A stretch of DNA of 64,000 nucleotides, taken from assembly GCF_900637055.1 (NCBI RefSeq), contig NZ_LR134338.1:1094501-1158500 (forward strand), given 5' to 3'. The notes beneath the pieces are model-generated. The model was not told the DNA's origin. It did no database searches and was given only the letters and a program-made list of their open reading frames with translations. The stretch is from Brevibacillus brevis (GTDB lineage: Bacteria > Bacillota > Bacilli > Brevibacillales > Brevibacillaceae). Numbering within the stretch: the stretch's first letter is position 1; every line of letters begins with the position of its first letter. Both the position numbers and the translations under genes were made by a program. Below are positions 1 to 7,856 of the stretch, one piece after another.

Positions 1-490
1 ATTTTTCCCGCCGTTGATCTTAACGATGCTGTTTAATCTAACCGGACATTACGCGATCGGTTTCATGGCGTTATCTCAGTTTGCGCTGGCAAGCTTGGTC
101 TTGGTGATGTGGATGTTTTATCAAGAGAAGCTGCAGCTCGCCGCCACCATTATGGAAAAGACGGGAGAGGCGATACTGATTACCGATACACGAGGAGTTA
201 TTAAAAGCGCGAACCATGCTTTTACGAAAGTGACCGGTTATGAGATGAATGAGGTGATTGGCAAGTCCCCCAATATTTTAAAATCAGGCAGGCAGGATGC
301 CGACTTCTATCAAAAGATGTGGGACTCGATCAAAAAGAACGGCTATTGGCAAGGTGAGATCTGGAATCGCCGGAAGAATGGGGATCAGTATCTCCAATGG
401 TTAACGATCAGCGCGATTCTGGACGATGCAGGAGACGTCGAGTACTATGCGGGCATGTTCAGCGAGCTCGTGGAGCAAAGACATGGATAA
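1..490 (+). CDS. PAS-domain sensory protein, C-terminal part (5' end outside window)
   Basis: The reading frame is open to the left edge, so the first usable start (TTG at 14) is probably internal and the gene begins upstream of the window. What is visible is one membrane segment (about residues 10-35 counted from 14), then a PAS domain of about 100 residues with the typical VTGYEMNEVIGKSP and WNRRKNGDQY stretches, as in PAS/PAC sensor modules. The protein stops right after the PAS domain, with no kinase, GGDEF or chemoreceptor output domain following. It may be a stand-alone sensor or a truncated one; the output domain, if any, would have to lie N-terminal. It converges on fnr across a shared terminator. 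The PAS call is firm; the role is unknown. Confidence 0.7.
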   Translation, partial: FFPPLILTMLFNLTGHYAIGFMALSQFALASLVLVMWMFYQEKLQLAATIMEKTGEAILITDTRGVIKSANHAFTKVTGYEMNEVIGKSPNILKSGRQDADFYQKMWDSIKKNGYWQGEIWNRRKNGDQYLQWLTISAILDDAGDVEYYAGMFSELVEQRHG

Positions 491-510
491 ATCAGGCTGA
501 ATCACTTATA

Positions 511-546
511 AAAAAAGTCTTGGACGGACAAGTCCAGGACTTTTTT
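511..546. terminator. Bidirectional rho-independent terminator
   Basis: Fifteen-base arms (511-525 and 532-546) pair with one wobble and carry A6 on the left and T6 on the right, so the hairpin can stop both the PAS gene and the convergent fnr transcript. Confidence 0.85.
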
Positions 547-572
547 CGTGTAGAAAAGTATGCAGAGTTTGC

Positions 573-1280
573 TCACATTTGGCAAATATCAGGAGGACAG
601 TCATCACAATAAATCGCTTCTTTTAAATAGGCAAGGTCCTTAATCAAGATATGCCCGTGGGGAAGCAGATCGATGGAGTCCTGTTTTTTCAGATCGGAAA
701 GCATCCGGTTGACACTTTCTCGTGTCAGGCCAATGAATTGCGCCAAATCACGATTGGTAAGGGAAAGGTCGATGAGGATTCCGTCGGGGTGTGGCTTGCC
801 GTACGTGTTACTCATGCGGATTAGCGTTGAATACAAGGCGCCGATTTTGCCATTGAGTAGCAAATCACGAAATTTGGACTGCATCCGCCTGTTCATCAAT
901 CCCATCCAACGCAGAAAGTCTACGCAAAATTGACCGTTTTTGATGAGCATTTTTTCCAACCCTTGTCGCGGGATGATCCATACCTCACCCTCCATCAACA
1001 TGGTGCCTGTGGAGGTGTACGTCAATTCCTGTTCGAAGAGCCCAGAGACTCCGACAAGCTCTCCTGCACCAAATACTTGCAGGGTCAGTTCTTTTCCATC
1101 GTTCGTGTTTTTTGTGAGCTTGATTTGGCCCGACGAAATTAAGAATAGCTGGTCGGCTCTTTCACCATCCAAAAACAGAACGGCTCCGGGAACAAAGCTT
1201 TTCCTAACAGAAAACGTTTCAAGGCTCTTCACAAAATCGGAAGAAATCTGCTCCACAAACGTTGTGCCATTTCCGGTCAT
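573..1280 (-). CDS. fnr: Fnr, oxygen-sensing Crp/Fnr-family regulator (Bacillus type)
   Basis: 235 residues with an N-terminal cyclic-nucleotide-like beta-roll (about 25-115), a dimer helix, and a C-terminal winged helix whose recognition region reads LTRESVNRML. The extreme C-terminus carries C225-x2-C228-x4-C233. In B. subtilis Fnr the [4Fe-4S] cluster is bound by C227, C230, C235 and D141; here D139 lies in the matching FRDLLL motif, so all four ligands are present with a constant offset of two. This identifies the Bacillus-type, C-terminal-cluster Fnr rather than the N-terminal-cluster E. coli type. Start ATG follows AAGGGGGG. It is divergent from the molybdoenzyme operon, whose promoter has a perfect TGTGA-N6-TCACA site; that site lies about 100 bp from the fnr start and could also serve autoregulation. 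Confidence 0.9.
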   Translation of the reverse strand: MTGNGTTFVEQISSDFVKSLETFSVRKSFVPGAVLFLDGERADQLFLISSGQIKLTKNTNDGKELTLQVFGAGELVGVSGLFEQELTYTSTGTMLMEGEVWIIPRQGLEKMLIKNGQFCVDFLRWMGLMNRRMQSKFRDLLLNGKIGALYSTLIRMSNTYGKPHPDGILIDLSLTNRDLAQFIGLTRESVNRMLSDLKKQDSIDLLPHGHILIKDLAYLKEAIYCDDCPPDICQM

Positions 1281-1318
1281 GTGGGTCCCCCCTTACAACA
1301 AGGATAAATAGGTAACTC

Positions 1319-1324
1319 ATTATA
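1319..1324 (-). promoter_or_regulatory. Candidate fnr -10 element
   Basis: On the minus strand these bases read TATAAT, about 40 bp upstream of the fnr start codon. No good -35 is visible, so the promoter call is tentative. Confidence 0.4.
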
Positions 1325-1376
1325 TCATCCGAAATCGATGGTTGGGGGGAGAAAATCATCATGATTGTGGCAGTGG

Positions 1377-1392
1377 TGTGAGGTAAATCACA
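1377..1392 (+). promoter_or_regulatory. FNR box, perfect consensus
   Basis: TGTGAGGTAAATCACA is an exact TGTGA-N6-TCACA palindrome, the known FNR/CRP-type site. Its centre is 1384.5. The predicted transcription start from the downstream extended -10 is near 1426, which puts the site at -41.5, the classical class II activation position. Confidence 0.85.
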
Positions 1393-1410
1393 ACCTGGGT
1401 TACGAGCCAT

Positions 1411-1419
1411 TGCTACAAT
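1411..1419 (+). promoter_or_regulatory. Extended -10 promoter of the molybdoenzyme operon
   Basis: TGCTACAAT is a TGn-TACAAT extended -10. There is no recognisable -35; the FNR box occupies that place, as expected for an FNR-dependent promoter. Confidence 0.65.
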
Positions 1420-1466
1420 GGTCTCGAATGAAAGGAAAAAATGAGCAGCAGCAGGGAGGGTGTTGT

Positions 1467-2507
1467 ATGAACTATATTTTTGCTTCCAAGGTGGCGAAGC
1501 GTGCTTTTATCATCATTGCTTGCTTGTTCGTCCTAACTTACGTGGGAACACGTTTTTTCACGCATATTGACCTGGCGCTTTACGGATATATGGTGGGAAC
1601 CCTTGTCTTTATTGGAGGTTTCCTTTACCGATTTTCTGCGTGGGCAGACCGCCCGCCAACGAATGTGATTTTGAAAAAGGGGCTACGACTGCTCTTTCAT
1701 AAAAGCACGGCGAATACAACGGTGGATCATCTGGCCATCTATCGCTTTATTTGGAATCGGGGATGGTACCGCTGGACACAGCACATTTTGCTGGGCTGGG
1801 GATGCATCTTGGCCGCGTTTGTCACCTTTCCGTTAGTGTTTGGCTGGATGTATTTCACGATGACGGACAACGGCTACTATCAGGTCGTGTTCATGGGTGT
1901 GGATGTTTTGACAGTACAAGCGGATGGCTGGGTTGCCTTTCTCTTTTACAATGCGTTGAACATTACGGCTTTTATGGTCATCGGCGGAGCAGTCATGGCT
2001 TTGTATCGCAGACACAAGAACATGCAGGCACGGGCTGAACAATCCTTTGTCTACGACTTCTTGCCTTTATACCTGCTACTGTTTATCAGCGTGACAGGCT
2101 TGATGTTAACCGCAAGCAACATGTTCTTAGGGGGCTTTGGGCACCCGGTCATATCAGTCACTCATCAATTTGCAGTGATTGTGACATTGATTTATCTGCC
2201 ATTCGGAAAACTGGCTCACATCCCGTTCCGTCCCATGAGTGTGTTTGCACGCAATTATCGCGAGCACTATGGCGAGCAGGAAATGAAAAAGTGCAAAGTG
2301 TGCAGCAATGAGTTTGTTTCTGCGGAACAGTCGGCAGATGTAATCAACGTGCTGGGTAAAAACGAAATGGCTTTTCAAATGGAAGAAGGATTCCACTTGG
2401 CTGAACTTTGCTTGCCGTGCCGCAGAAAATACCGGATGTTCCGCTTCACAGGAGTTCCTACGCACGAGATCAATGCCAGGGAGGCAAATCAACATGCCAA
2501 AGGATAA
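1467..2507 (+). CDS. NarI/DsrM-like membrane cytochrome b subunit with C-terminal zinc-ribbon-like Cys cluster
   Basis: 346 residues from ATG 1467, chosen because GGGAGGG lies six bases upstream; the open frame extends further left but without a ribosome site. About five or six membrane segments are visible, with histidines at helix ends (TQHILLGWG; HPVISVTHQF; LPFGKLAHIPF). The last block resembles the NarI-type helix ending that carries a heme ligand. The C-terminal, probably cytoplasmic, tail has CxxC (KKCKVCSNEF) and a second CxxC (ELCLPCRRKY), a rubredoxin or zinc-ribbon arrangement unusual for NarI. It likely passes menaquinol electrons to the molybdoenzyme encoded next, whose start overlaps this gene by 14 bases. 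First gene of the FNR-box operon. Heme binding is inferred from the family resemblance. Confidence 0.7.
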   Translation: MNYIFASKVAKRAFIIIACLFVLTYVGTRFFTHIDLALYGYMVGTLVFIGGFLYRFSAWADRPPTNVILKKGLRLLFHKSTANTTVDHLAIYRFIWNRGWYRWTQHILLGWGCILAAFVTFPLVFGWMYFTMTDNGYYQVVFMGVDVLTVQADGWVAFLFYNALNITAFMVIGGAVMALYRRHKNMQARAEQSFVYDFLPLYLLLFISVTGLMLTASNMFLGGFGHPVISVTHQFAVIVTLIYLPFGKLAHIPFRPMSVFARNYREHYGEQEMKKCKVCSNEFVSAEQSADVINVLGKNEMAFQMEEGFHLAELCLPCRRKYRMFRFTGVPTHEINAREANQHAKG

Positions 2508-4668
2508 ATTTTTAAAAGTAGTGGAAAACAAGATTCATCCTGACGAGAAATTGGTCAGCACGCACTGCTGCTACTGCGGCATGCAATGCGGGATGAACCT
2601 GCGTGTAGATACAACGACGAACAAGATTATCGGAGTGGAGCCACGGTACGATTTCCCTGTCAATCTGGGGAAGATGTGCCCAAAAGGGGTGACGGCTTAT
2701 CAGCAGGTGAATCATCCGGATCGGATACAGCGGCCGTTGATTCGAACAGATGCATCGCTAAAAGGTACGGCAGAAGGATTTCGGGAAGCGTCATGGGAGG
2801 AAGCACTTGACTTGATCGTTTCCAAGTTCAAGGAATTGCAACAAAACTATGGCAAGGATACCTTATCTGTTTACTCTGGCGTTTCCATGACGAACGAAAA
2901 ATGTTATCTCACGGGTAAGTTTGCGCGGGTCGCCTTGCAAACCCGCTATATCGACTACAATGGTCGCTTCTGCATGTCCTCCGCTGCGGCAGGATTGAAT
3001 CGAAGCTTGGGGATTGACCGCGGTTCTACCGTTCCCTGGACGGATATTCATCAAACAGACTGCTTGTTTTTGGCCGGTTCAAACGCGGCTGAATGTCATC
3101 CAACCAGCATGTTTCGTATTTGGGAAGTGCAAAATCGAGGCGGTTATCTAATCGTAGCCGATCCAAGGGAAACACCTTTGGCACGACGAGCTGACATCCA
3201 CCTGGATCTGCGGCCCGGTACAGATTTGGCGCTGGCAAACGGAATCGTTCACCTCCTGATCAAGAATGGGCATATAGATGAAGACTTTATTCGAAATCAT
3301 ACGAATGGTTTTGAAGAAACAAAAGAAGTGGTTGCTACCTTCACACCAGAGTATGTCAGCGAAATAACAGGGGTTTCGGTGGAGAAGATTGTGCGGGCTG
3401 CCGACATTTTCGGGAGGGCACCCGATGCGATTGTGATGTTTTGCCGTGGGGTGGAACAGCAGTCGAAAGGGACGGACAACGTATCGGCCTATACGAACAT
3501 GTCGCTCGTCACAGGCAAGATTGGTCGTCCAAAATCAGGTGTTGCAACCCTTACTGGTCAAGGAAACGGTCAGGGGGGACGGGAACACGGGCAAAAAGCC
3601 GATCAATTGCCTGGCTACCGCAAGCTCGACAATCCTGAACATGTGCGTGAAATAGCATGTGCCTGGGGCATTCCCGCGGAAGAGATGCCGCAGAAAGGTG
3701 TTTCTGCCTATGAGATGTTCCAGCTGATGAAGGATAAAACGATCCGCAGCTTATACTTACTCTGCTCCAATCCGGTTGTAAGTGCGCCAAATCTAAACCA
3801 TGTTAGGGAGTCCTTGAAAAGTCTAGATTTTATGGTTTGCTGCGACTTTTACTTGTCCGAATCAGCTGAATACGCCGATGTCGTGCTTCCCGTTACGACT
3901 TGGGCAGAGGACGATGGAACGACAACCAATCTCGAAGGTCGCATCATTCGTCATCGTCAGGCACAGGAATGGTTTGCCGAGTCCAAGCCTGACTGGTGGA
4001 TTCAAATAGAAATCGCCAAAAGAATGGGGCGCGGACAATTCTTTACTCACTTGAAGTCTCCTCAGGATATTTTCAATGAAATACGTCAGGTCTCCAAAGG
4101 CGGGGTAGCTGACTACTACGGGGTCACCTACGAGAAAATTGATCAAAACAATGGTGTTTTCTGGCCGTGCCGCGAAGAGGGTGACGAGGGACAGCCCCAT
4201 TTATTCCTGGATAAAAAATTTTATCACCCGGATGGCAAAGCCAAAATATGTGCACTGCCTTACCGCCCGCCAGCGGAGGAGCCAGATGAAGAATATCCTT
4301 TGCGGTTAACGACGGGACGAGTTGTGTTCCACTATTTGTCCGGGAACCAGACAAGACGAATCCCGTTTTTGAAGGACATGTATCCTGATCCTCTGCTAGA
4401 GGTTCACCCAAAAACAGCGACTCGGTATGGCATTGAACACGATGAGCTGGTCACTCTGAAAACAAGAAGAGGCGAGGCACAGTACCGCGTGAAAGTTATC
4501 GAGGCTATTCGAGAGGATACGGTGTTTGTCCCGTACCACTGGGGAAAAGCGGAGTCTATCAATCTGCTGACCAACCCTGCATTGGACCCTTACAGCAAAA
4601 TGCCTGAGTTTAAAGCGTGCGCCGCGAAAATCATCAAGCACAAACATGGAGGAGTTCGCCATGGGTAA
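2494..4668 (+). CDS. Cytoplasmic molybdopterin (bis-MGD) oxidoreductase, NasA/NarB-like catalytic subunit
   Basis: 724 residues from ATG 2494 (AGGGAGG nine bases upstream; an ATG at 2473 lacks one). The N-terminus carries a [4Fe-4S] motif C25-x2-C28-x3-C32-x29-C62. The molybdenum-ligand region reads GRFCMSSAAAG, so Cys is the likely Mo ligand, as in NasA/NapA and unlike the Asp of NarG. The GQGNGQGGREHGQ and C-terminal molydop-binding domain (about 610-715) are typical of the family. There is no Tat signal, so the active site is cytoplasmic. Neighbours supply a cytochrome b, a ferredoxin subunit and a Rieske protein, which points to a quinol-coupled respiratory enzyme rather than a purely assimilatory one. 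Nitrate is the best substrate guess from the family and Fnr control; selenate, arsenate or formate cannot be excluded. Confidence 0.8.
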   Translation: MPKDKFLKVVENKIHPDEKLVSTHCCYCGMQCGMNLRVDTTTNKIIGVEPRYDFPVNLGKMCPKGVTAYQQVNHPDRIQRPLIRTDASLKGTAEGFREASWEEALDLIVSKFKELQQNYGKDTLSVYSGVSMTNEKCYLTGKFARVALQTRYIDYNGRFCMSSAAAGLNRSLGIDRGSTVPWTDIHQTDCLFLAGSNAAECHPTSMFRIWEVQNRGGYLIVADPRETPLARRADIHLDLRPGTDLALANGIVHLLIKNGHIDEDFIRNHTNGFEETKEVVATFTPEYVSEITGVSVEKIVRAADIFGRAPDAIVMFCRGVEQQSKGTDNVSAYTNMSLVTGKIGRPKSGVATLTGQGNGQGGREHGQKADQLPGYRKLDNPEHVREIACAWGIPAEEMPQKGVSAYEMFQLMKDKTIRSLYLLCSNPVVSAPNLNHVRESLKSLDFMVCCDFYLSESAEYADVVLPVTTWAEDDGTTTNLEGRIIRHRQAQEWFAESKPDWWIQIEIAKRMGRGQFFTHLKSPQDIFNEIRQVSKGGVADYYGVTYEKIDQNNGVFWPCREEGDEGQPHLFLDKKFYHPDGKAKICALPYRPPAEEPDEEYPLRLTTGRVVFHYLSGNQTRRIPFLKDMYPDPLLEVHPKTATRYGIEHDELVTLKTRRGEAQYRVKVIEAIREDTVFVPYHWGKAESINLLTNPALDPYSKMPEFKACAAKIIKHKHGGVRHG

Positions 4669-5230
4669 ACAAGTCTTATACATCGAAATGGACAATTGCA
4701 TCGGGTGTCGAAGCTGCTTGGCGGCGTGTACACAGTGTGGAGGTCACGACAACCGAAATCGAAACTACGTACTGGATGTGGACCCGTTTATCAACAGACA
4801 AACGATTCCTCTCATGTGCTTCCACTGTGTCAATCCTGCTTGTGCCCGCAGCTGTCCTGCTCAGGCGATTCAAATCGCAGATAATGGAGCCGTTTTGTCA
4901 GCATTGGTAGAGAAATGCATCGGTTGTCAAAACTGTACGATTGCATGCCCCTATGGGATTCCCAAATTTGATGAAGAGCAGAATCTCATGTACAAGTGCG
5001 ATCTATGCTATGACCGTACAAAAGAGGGAATCCCGCCGATGTGCGCTTCGGTTTGCCCGACAAACACCTTGCAGTGGATTGAGGAAGCAGAGCTGGAAGA
5101 AAAACGGGCACAGATTCCTTTGGCCAATGGCAAATGGACTGCCAGCCACGACCCGGATGTGCTGGAAGGCGAAACCAATGTGAAAATTAGCCTGCCTGGC
5201 ATTCTGCAGGGCAAACAGAAGCTATTCTAA
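4661..5230 (+). CDS. 4x[4Fe-4S] ferredoxin-type electron-transfer subunit (DmsB/NrfC family)
   Basis: 189 residues from ATG 4661, eight bases inside the preceding gene, with GGAGGAG upstream. Sixteen cysteines form four cluster motifs: CIGCRSCLAAC near residue 13, MCFHCVNPACARSCP near 54, KCIGCQNCTIACP near 86, and CDLC plus PPMCASVC near 112-135. This is the standard layout of the FeS subunit that links a molybdoenzyme to a membrane quinol oxidase in DMSO, nitrate and polysulfide reductases. No export signal, in keeping with a cytoplasmic complex. Translational coupling with the catalytic gene suggests stoichiometric assembly. Confidence 0.88.
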   Translation: MGKQVLYIEMDNCIGCRSCLAACTQCGGHDNRNRNYVLDVDPFINRQTIPLMCFHCVNPACARSCPAQAIQIADNGAVLSALVEKCIGCQNCTIACPYGIPKFDEEQNLMYKCDLCYDRTKEGIPPMCASVCPTNTLQWIEEAELEEKRAQIPLANGKWTASHDPDVLEGETNVKISLPGILQGKQKLF

Positions 5231-5246
5231 AGGGGAGAAATACCTT

Positions 5247-5780
5247 ATGGAGAACGAGAAAACCCGCCCAATTCCGTTGAAGGATGACAATTACACGCAT
5301 AACATCAATCGTTCCAATGAGCGTAGTCTGGATCGACGGAGTTTTATGAAAACAATGGTAGGAGCAGCCGGTCTTTTCGCGGCATCAACTCTGCCATGGG
5401 GGGCATTAGCTGCCAAGGAGCTGATGAGTTCATCCAGCAAGTCGTATCCCACACAAAAAATCGCGAATCTCAGCGATATAAAACCTGGAGATGCGATTGA
5501 GTTTAACTATCCAGGAGAGCATGACAGCGCGTTGTTCGTATATGTGAAGGAAAAAGAATACAAGGCGTATCAAAATGCATGTACCCACCTGCGTTGTCCG
5601 GTATTTTGGGACCGAGATGAGAAAGAGCTGCTATGTCCTTGCCATCATGGAAAATTTGATATTGCTACAGGTAATCCGCTCGCTGGTCCGCCGAGAAGAC
5701 CACTGCCGGAAATAGTTATTCAAGAGAAAGATGGAGCCGTATACGCTGTAGGGGTGAAAAGTTATGAAGAGCAGCTATAG
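5247..5780 (+). CDS. Tat-exported Rieske [2Fe-2S] protein
   Basis: 177 residues. Residues about 28-55 are a Tat signal/anchor (DRRSFMKTMVGAAG followed by a hydrophobic stretch). The Rieske motifs are CTHLRC and CPCHHGKFD, giving the two Cys and two His cluster ligands plus a third and fourth Cys able to form the usual disulfide. The protein would sit on the outer face of the membrane, held by its signal helix. A Rieske subunit beside a NarI-like cytochrome b and a molybdoenzyme recalls the narB-narC-narG-narH set of haloarchaeal nitrate reductases, where the catalytic subunit is instead exported. Ribosome site AGGGGAG. The next gene overlaps the end by 17 bases. Confidence 0.88.
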   Translation: MENEKTRPIPLKDDNYTHNINRSNERSLDRRSFMKTMVGAAGLFAASTLPWGALAAKELMSSSSKSYPTQKIANLSDIKPGDAIEFNYPGEHDSALFVYVKEKEYKAYQNACTHLRCPVFWDRDEKELLCPCHHGKFDIATGNPLAGPPRRPLPEIVIQEKDGAVYAVGVKSYEEQL

Positions 5781-5967
5781 AGGTGTCATCCTATTGGCCT
5801 TGATCCTATTCGCCAGCATTGTGTGCACCCAGTACACAGTCAATATGTATTTTGCACAGCGATATATGGAGGTGCTATTGCTCAGCGGTGCTGCGGTGGT
5901 GTTGTTCCCACTGGCATGGATGGTATTTAGAAAAGACCAGCGAGATCGAAGAGAACAAGTGAAATAA
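5764..5967 (+). CDS. Small two-helix membrane protein of the molybdoenzyme operon
   Basis: 67 residues, starting inside the Rieske gene. Two hydrophobic segments (about 7-28 and 38-57) followed by a strongly basic-acidic tail (FRKDQRDRREQVK), which places the C-terminus in the cytoplasm by the positive-inside rule. I do not recognise a family. Its position suggests a membrane subunit or assembly partner for the Rieske protein or cytochrome b. Confidence 0.6.
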   Translation: MKSSYRGVILLALILFASIVCTQYTVNMYFAQRYMEVLLLSGAAVVLFPLAWMVFRKDQRDRREQVK

Positions 5968-5995
5968 TCCGGGGAAGGAAGTGTGATCAGTTGCC

Positions 5996-6313
5996 ATGAA
6001 TCCTAGTAAGCGAACGATTGCCGAGCTTCACCAAGAGCTGCCTTCCTTGGTGGATAAAAAAATGGGGATACTCATTCAAGATTTGGCAGATGATGCCGAA
6101 CCACATAGTCCGGCTCTCTTGGAAAGGCGGCTGGCAAAATGGGAGATCACGGAGGATGAGGAGCATCTGCGACTCTACTTTAATCCTTGCCAGTTTGTTG
6201 CGATTCCCATCCAGAATGGACCGGTTGTTTTTTCGCAAGAGGAAGACTGTATTCGAATGGTTGCTAGGGATAATCGGGGACAGCTAGCGTATCGCATTTC
6301 TTTTCGTAACTAA
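5996..6313 (+). CDS. Hypothetical protein, operon-linked
   Basis: 105 residues, soluble, rich in Glu/Leu in the N-terminal half (possible helical hairpin) with a strand-rich C-terminal part. No motif recognised. It lies between the molybdoenzyme genes and the hemerythrin on the same strand with 28-base and 27-base gaps, so it is probably co-transcribed. A NarJ-like maturation factor would be expected in such an operon, but length and sequence do not show that family. Confidence 0.55.
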   Translation: MNPSKRTIAELHQELPSLVDKKMGILIQDLADDAEPHSPALLERRLAKWEITEDEEHLRLYFNPCQFVAIPIQNGPVVFSQEEDCIRMVARDNRGQLAYRISFRN

Positions 6314-6340
6314 CTTCCACTAGTAGATGGAGGGATTGTG

Positions 6341-6883
6341 ATGAGACCACCGCCTATAGGATGTATGGGGATGATGCAGGAGTTTGAAGGGAAGAGGAAG
6401 CTGTGTCCAGCTCTGGAAAAATTGAAAGACGAGCACCTATCATTGGCTGAGCAGATGAATGAGCTCATACATCTAGCAACTAACCTGAAATCTACTGCAG
6501 AACCCATTAGAAGAAAGAAAGGCTTAACGGAGCTTCATGAGCTGGGGTCCACGTTTTTTTCGGAACTGGAGCATCACTCCAGACGCGAGGAGGAAGGCCT
6601 GTATCCCCTGATGGCTAACTATATCGAACGGGAAATGGGACCGATTGCTGCCATGGAGGAAGAGCATGATCTTATTAAGGAAAGCCTGATGTCGTTTATT
6701 CGAATTGTGGAAATGGAAAAGTCTGAACCTGTTGAAATAGCAGCTGTCCACACTCATTTGCTGAAGTCAGTAGAAATACTCATGGAACATTTCTTTAAAG
6801 AAGAGAGTGTGCTGTTCCCGATGGCAGAATACGTACTGAGTGACGCAGAGAAAGAGCAGTTGCGAGTACTGTTTCAAGATTAA
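6341..6883 (+). CDS. Hemerythrin HHE-domain protein
   Basis: 180 residues from ATG 6341 (a GTG at 6338 is directly adjacent; GGAGGG upstream fits either). The four-helix hemerythrin pattern is clear: DEH near 30, ELEHHSRREEEGLYP near 78-92, EEEHD near 108, and MEHFFKEESVLFP near 152-165, supplying the His, Glu and Asp ligands for a di-iron site. Such proteins bind O2 or NO or repair iron centres damaged by nitrosative stress. Last gene of the Fnr-linked operon, where NO is an expected by-product if the enzyme reduces nitrate. The specific role is inferred. Confidence 0.8.
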   Translation: MRPPPIGCMGMMQEFEGKRKLCPALEKLKDEHLSLAEQMNELIHLATNLKSTAEPIRRKKGLTELHELGSTFFSELEHHSRREEEGLYPLMANYIEREMGPIAAMEEEHDLIKESLMSFIRIVEMEKSEPVEIAAVHTHLLKSVEILMEHFFKEESVLFPMAEYVLSDAEKEQLRVLFQD

Positions 6884-7047
6884 AAATCATGTAGCCCTCC
6901 TACTGGTAAAAGTGGGGGGGTGATTTCGTTTTCCAATTATATTCTTTCAAGGAAAAATGTGCAGGTTTCTACTGGCATTTGTCGGTTTCAATCGGACGAA
7001 ACAAGTCATTAACTAGTAGGGAATAAATAGAGGAGGAGGTGTTCAAA

Positions 7048-7332
7048 ATGCCGATTGTTAAACCGTATCTAGCCTCATTGAGATTTACGTCCACCATGGG
7101 CGCTGGAACTGGTACTGGTGCTACGTTTGCCATTGCGGCAACAGCCTTTACCAATGACGCGGGTACTGCTGCGACAGCATTTCCTGGGACGTTTGCTTTT
7201 TACAATCTCTACATCAATGGGGTGATTCAGGCAGGTAATACTTCCACAATCACAACGACGGCGATTACAATTCCAGATGGAGATGCCGAAAACGGTGGTA
7301 CACCCATAGTTGTAGAATTTGTCGTTAACTAA
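7048..7332 (+). CDS. DUF4183 protein
   Basis: 94 residues from ATG 7048, eight bases after AGGAGGAGG. Rich in Thr, Ala and Gly with low charge and ending in the strand VVEFVVN; contains FYNLYINGVIQ, which matches the LFINGMLQ core of the next gene. The family is found in Bacillales, often near spore-coat or exosporium genes. No signal peptide. Function unknown. Confidence 0.65.
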   Translation: MPIVKPYLASLRFTSTMGAGTGTGATFAIAATAFTNDAGTAATAFPGTFAFYNLYINGVIQAGNTSTITTTAITIPDGDAENGGTPIVVEFVVN

Positions 7333-7349
7333 GGTGAATAGGATGGTGG

Positions 7350-7376
7350 CCCCAGGTGGATGGAATGTGCCTGGGG
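7350..7376. other. Hairpin between the two DUF4183 genes
   Basis: CCCCAGG (7350-7356) pairs with CCTGGGG (7370-7376). No T-run follows, so it may stabilise mRNA or attenuate rather than terminate. Confidence 0.4.
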
Positions 7377-7439
7377 TTCACTCCTATGTGTAAATCGGAG
7401 TGAGCGGTCGAAGCACTTCGAGAAAGGACGAGTGATTTC

Positions 7440-7841
7440 ATGAGACGCTATGTCACACAGTCATACCCAGTGAGGAGACAGAGTCTGCAAATCGTCCAGC
7501 CATTAGGTTGTCCCGGAATTTTCCCAGTAAAACCCTCCCCAACGTGTCCGCCATGCCCCCCATGTCCATGTACTCCCGGTTTAATACGAACAGAAACTTA
7601 TCAGTATACGGCAATTTCAGATGGAGTCAAAAACATGTATACCAACAGTGATGCTGTCATGACATTCAGTACTTCCGGTATTCTGGACCCGAATGAAGTT
7701 TCTGTTGTGAATCTTTTCATAAATGGAATGCTTCAGCCTCCCAATTTATATGTTGTCCAGCCGGGAGTTTTGATTCTGAGTGACATTCCTGTACAAGGTG
7801 TTCCTCTTATTCTTCAGTTCATCAAGATGATTGTCTCCTAA
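7440..7841 (+). CDS. DUF4183 protein with Cys/Pro-rich linker
   Basis: 133 residues. The first 35 are basic and end in a Cys-Pro run (CPPCPPCPCTPG, about residues 36-48), followed by a DUF4183-like beta domain (about 50-130) with LFINGMLQPPNLY. The Cys-Pro run is reminiscent of cross-linked spore surface proteins. Related to the preceding gene over the C-terminal domain, suggesting an old tandem duplication. Function unknown; a spore envelope role is an inference from the family. Confidence 0.65.
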   Translation: MRRYVTQSYPVRRQSLQIVQPLGCPGIFPVKPSPTCPPCPPCPCTPGLIRTETYQYTAISDGVKNMYTNSDAVMTFSTSGILDPNEVSVVNLFINGMLQPPNLYVVQPGVLILSDIPVQGVPLILQFIKMIVS

Positions 7842-7856
7842 ATGGTTGGTTCCTAA

